From NCBI GenBank assembly GCA_018500005.2, contig JAHBAP020000346.1:1-6187 (forward strand): 6,187 nucleotides of DNA, given 5' to 3'. This document shows, piece after piece, positions 5,811 through 6,187 of the stretch; positions within the stretch are counted from its first letter, which is position 1, and the number at the start of each line of letters is the position of its first letter. The notes beneath the pieces were generated by a model. The model did not search any database and was not told where the DNA came from. It saw only the letters and a program-made list of their open reading frames with translations. The DNA comes from Mycobacterium sp. GTDB taxonomy: Bacteria; Actinomycetota; Actinomycetes; Mycobacteriales; Mycobacteriaceae. The translations under genes and the position numbers were made by a program.

Positions 5811-6187
5811 TCAGGGGGTCGGGCCTGCACCCCACTCGAAGCTGTTGACGTACTTTCCCAGGTCCTGGGCGAGTTGCAGGTTGGCGCCCGAGGGTAACCC
5901 CGGGCCGGAGTCGGGGCCGAACGATCGGTACGGACCGGCTGCGAAAGCGATCAGGGCCAGGTCGTTCTTCACCGCCGCCATCGCCAGAATCCGCTGGCGG
6001 TTGAAGGTCGAGGTGGGATTCTGCGGCCAGTCGTCGGCGAGAACCCCGAAGCCGGGTTCGTAGCCGACCATCGCGTTGGGGATCTCATAGGACACGGTGG
6101 CGTCGGGAAAACGCTTCTTGAGCAACGCCTCGACGACGTCCCGGGCGGTCCGGCCGTTGGCCGGTTGGGAGAACAACTGCATGACTC
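5811..6187 (-). CDS. Unrecognised protein, C-terminal part (5' end outside window)
   Basis: The reading frame is open to the window edge: a Val codon precedes the only internal ATG (6182), which has no ribosome site, so the true start is probably beyond base 6187. The 124 visible residues form one compact alpha/beta-looking domain: helix ARDVVEALLKKRF, strand ATVSYEIP, a GYEPGFGVLADDWPQN turn, the hydrophobic strands ILAMAAVKNDLALIAFAA, then a Gly/Pro loop (FGPDSGPGLPSG), helix NLQLAQDLGKYVNSF and a GAGPTP tail. There is no membrane helix or catalytic motif. It looks like the C-terminal domain of a mycobacterial envelope or exported protein, but I do not recognise the family. It lies 26 nt upstream of lipV on the same strand and may be co-transcribed. 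In M. tuberculosis lipV is flanked here by adnA in the opposite orientation, from memory, so this gene seems lineage-specific at this spot. Codon usage resembles the neighbours. Confidence 0.75.
   Translation of the reverse strand, partial: VMQLFSQPANGRTARDVVEALLKKRFPDATVSYEIPNAMVGYEPGFGVLADDWPQNPTSTFNRQRILAMAAVKNDLALIAFAAGPYRSFGPDSGPGLPSGANLQLAQDLGKYVNSFEWGAGPTP

Noticed and set aside
4913..5830. 305-codon open frame on the minus strand
   Set aside because: It overlaps the lipV-like and ATL genes in another frame, and the translation is Arg/Pro-rich without motifs. The alpha/beta-hydrolase frame carries GHSFG and the other catalytic landmarks.

Overview
The window is GC-rich actinobacterial chromosome, by eye about two thirds G+C. 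Gene content and order point to a mycobacterium, probably a non-tuberculous or Mycolicibacterium-type species. Read right to left it matches, from memory, the M. tuberculosis block Rv3203 (lipV), Rv3204, Rv3205c, Rv3206c (moeZ), Rv3207c, Rv3208, Rv3208A (TB9.4), Rv3209. It is ordinary core chromosome rather than an island: I see no transposase, phage gene, CRISPR array, tRNA or rRNA.

Layout: (1) 1-358, minus, 5' part of an MmpS-like membrane-anchored protein (Rv3209-like), cut by the window edge. (2) 531-767, plus, DUF3107 / TB9.4-like small protein. (3) 753-825, a 20-bp tandem repeat array that supplies the last codons and stop of gene 2 and fills the gap to the convergent regulator. (4) 838-1473, minus, TetR-family regulator. 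(5) 1552-2577, plus, DUF3152 membrane-anchored zincin-like protein, divergent from the regulator. (6) 2651-3820, plus, MoeZ (E1-like adenylation plus rhodanese). (7) 3857-4702, plus, actinobacterial protein with a degenerate aminoglycoside-phosphotransferase/kinase-like loop. (8) 4699-4998, minus, alkyltransferase-like (ATL) DNA-repair protein, convergent with gene 7 and sharing a CTAG at the stops. (9) 4999-5784, minus, LipV-type alpha/beta hydrolase, whose TGA directly precedes the ATG of gene 8. (10) 5811-6187, minus, C-terminal part of an unrecognised protein that runs off the window.

Functionally this is a mixed block: sulfur transfer for molybdopterin and cysteine synthesis (MoeZ), alkylation-damage recognition (ATL), an esterase/lipase, cell-envelope proteins (MmpS-like, DUF3152) and a local regulator. 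The clearest shared feature is at the gene starts. Six genes have a -10-like hexamer (A at position 2, T at position 6) ending 6-7 nt before the start codon, as expected for leaderless mRNAs, which are common in mycobacteria. Two plus-strand genes are also followed by a short GC hairpin, so genes 5, 6 and 7 may be separate transcription units rather than one operon. I found no undescribed multi-gene system. The best leads are the stop-codon-containing 20-bp repeat array, the pseudokinase-like protein next to moeZ, and the DUF3152 zinc motif with unusual spacing.
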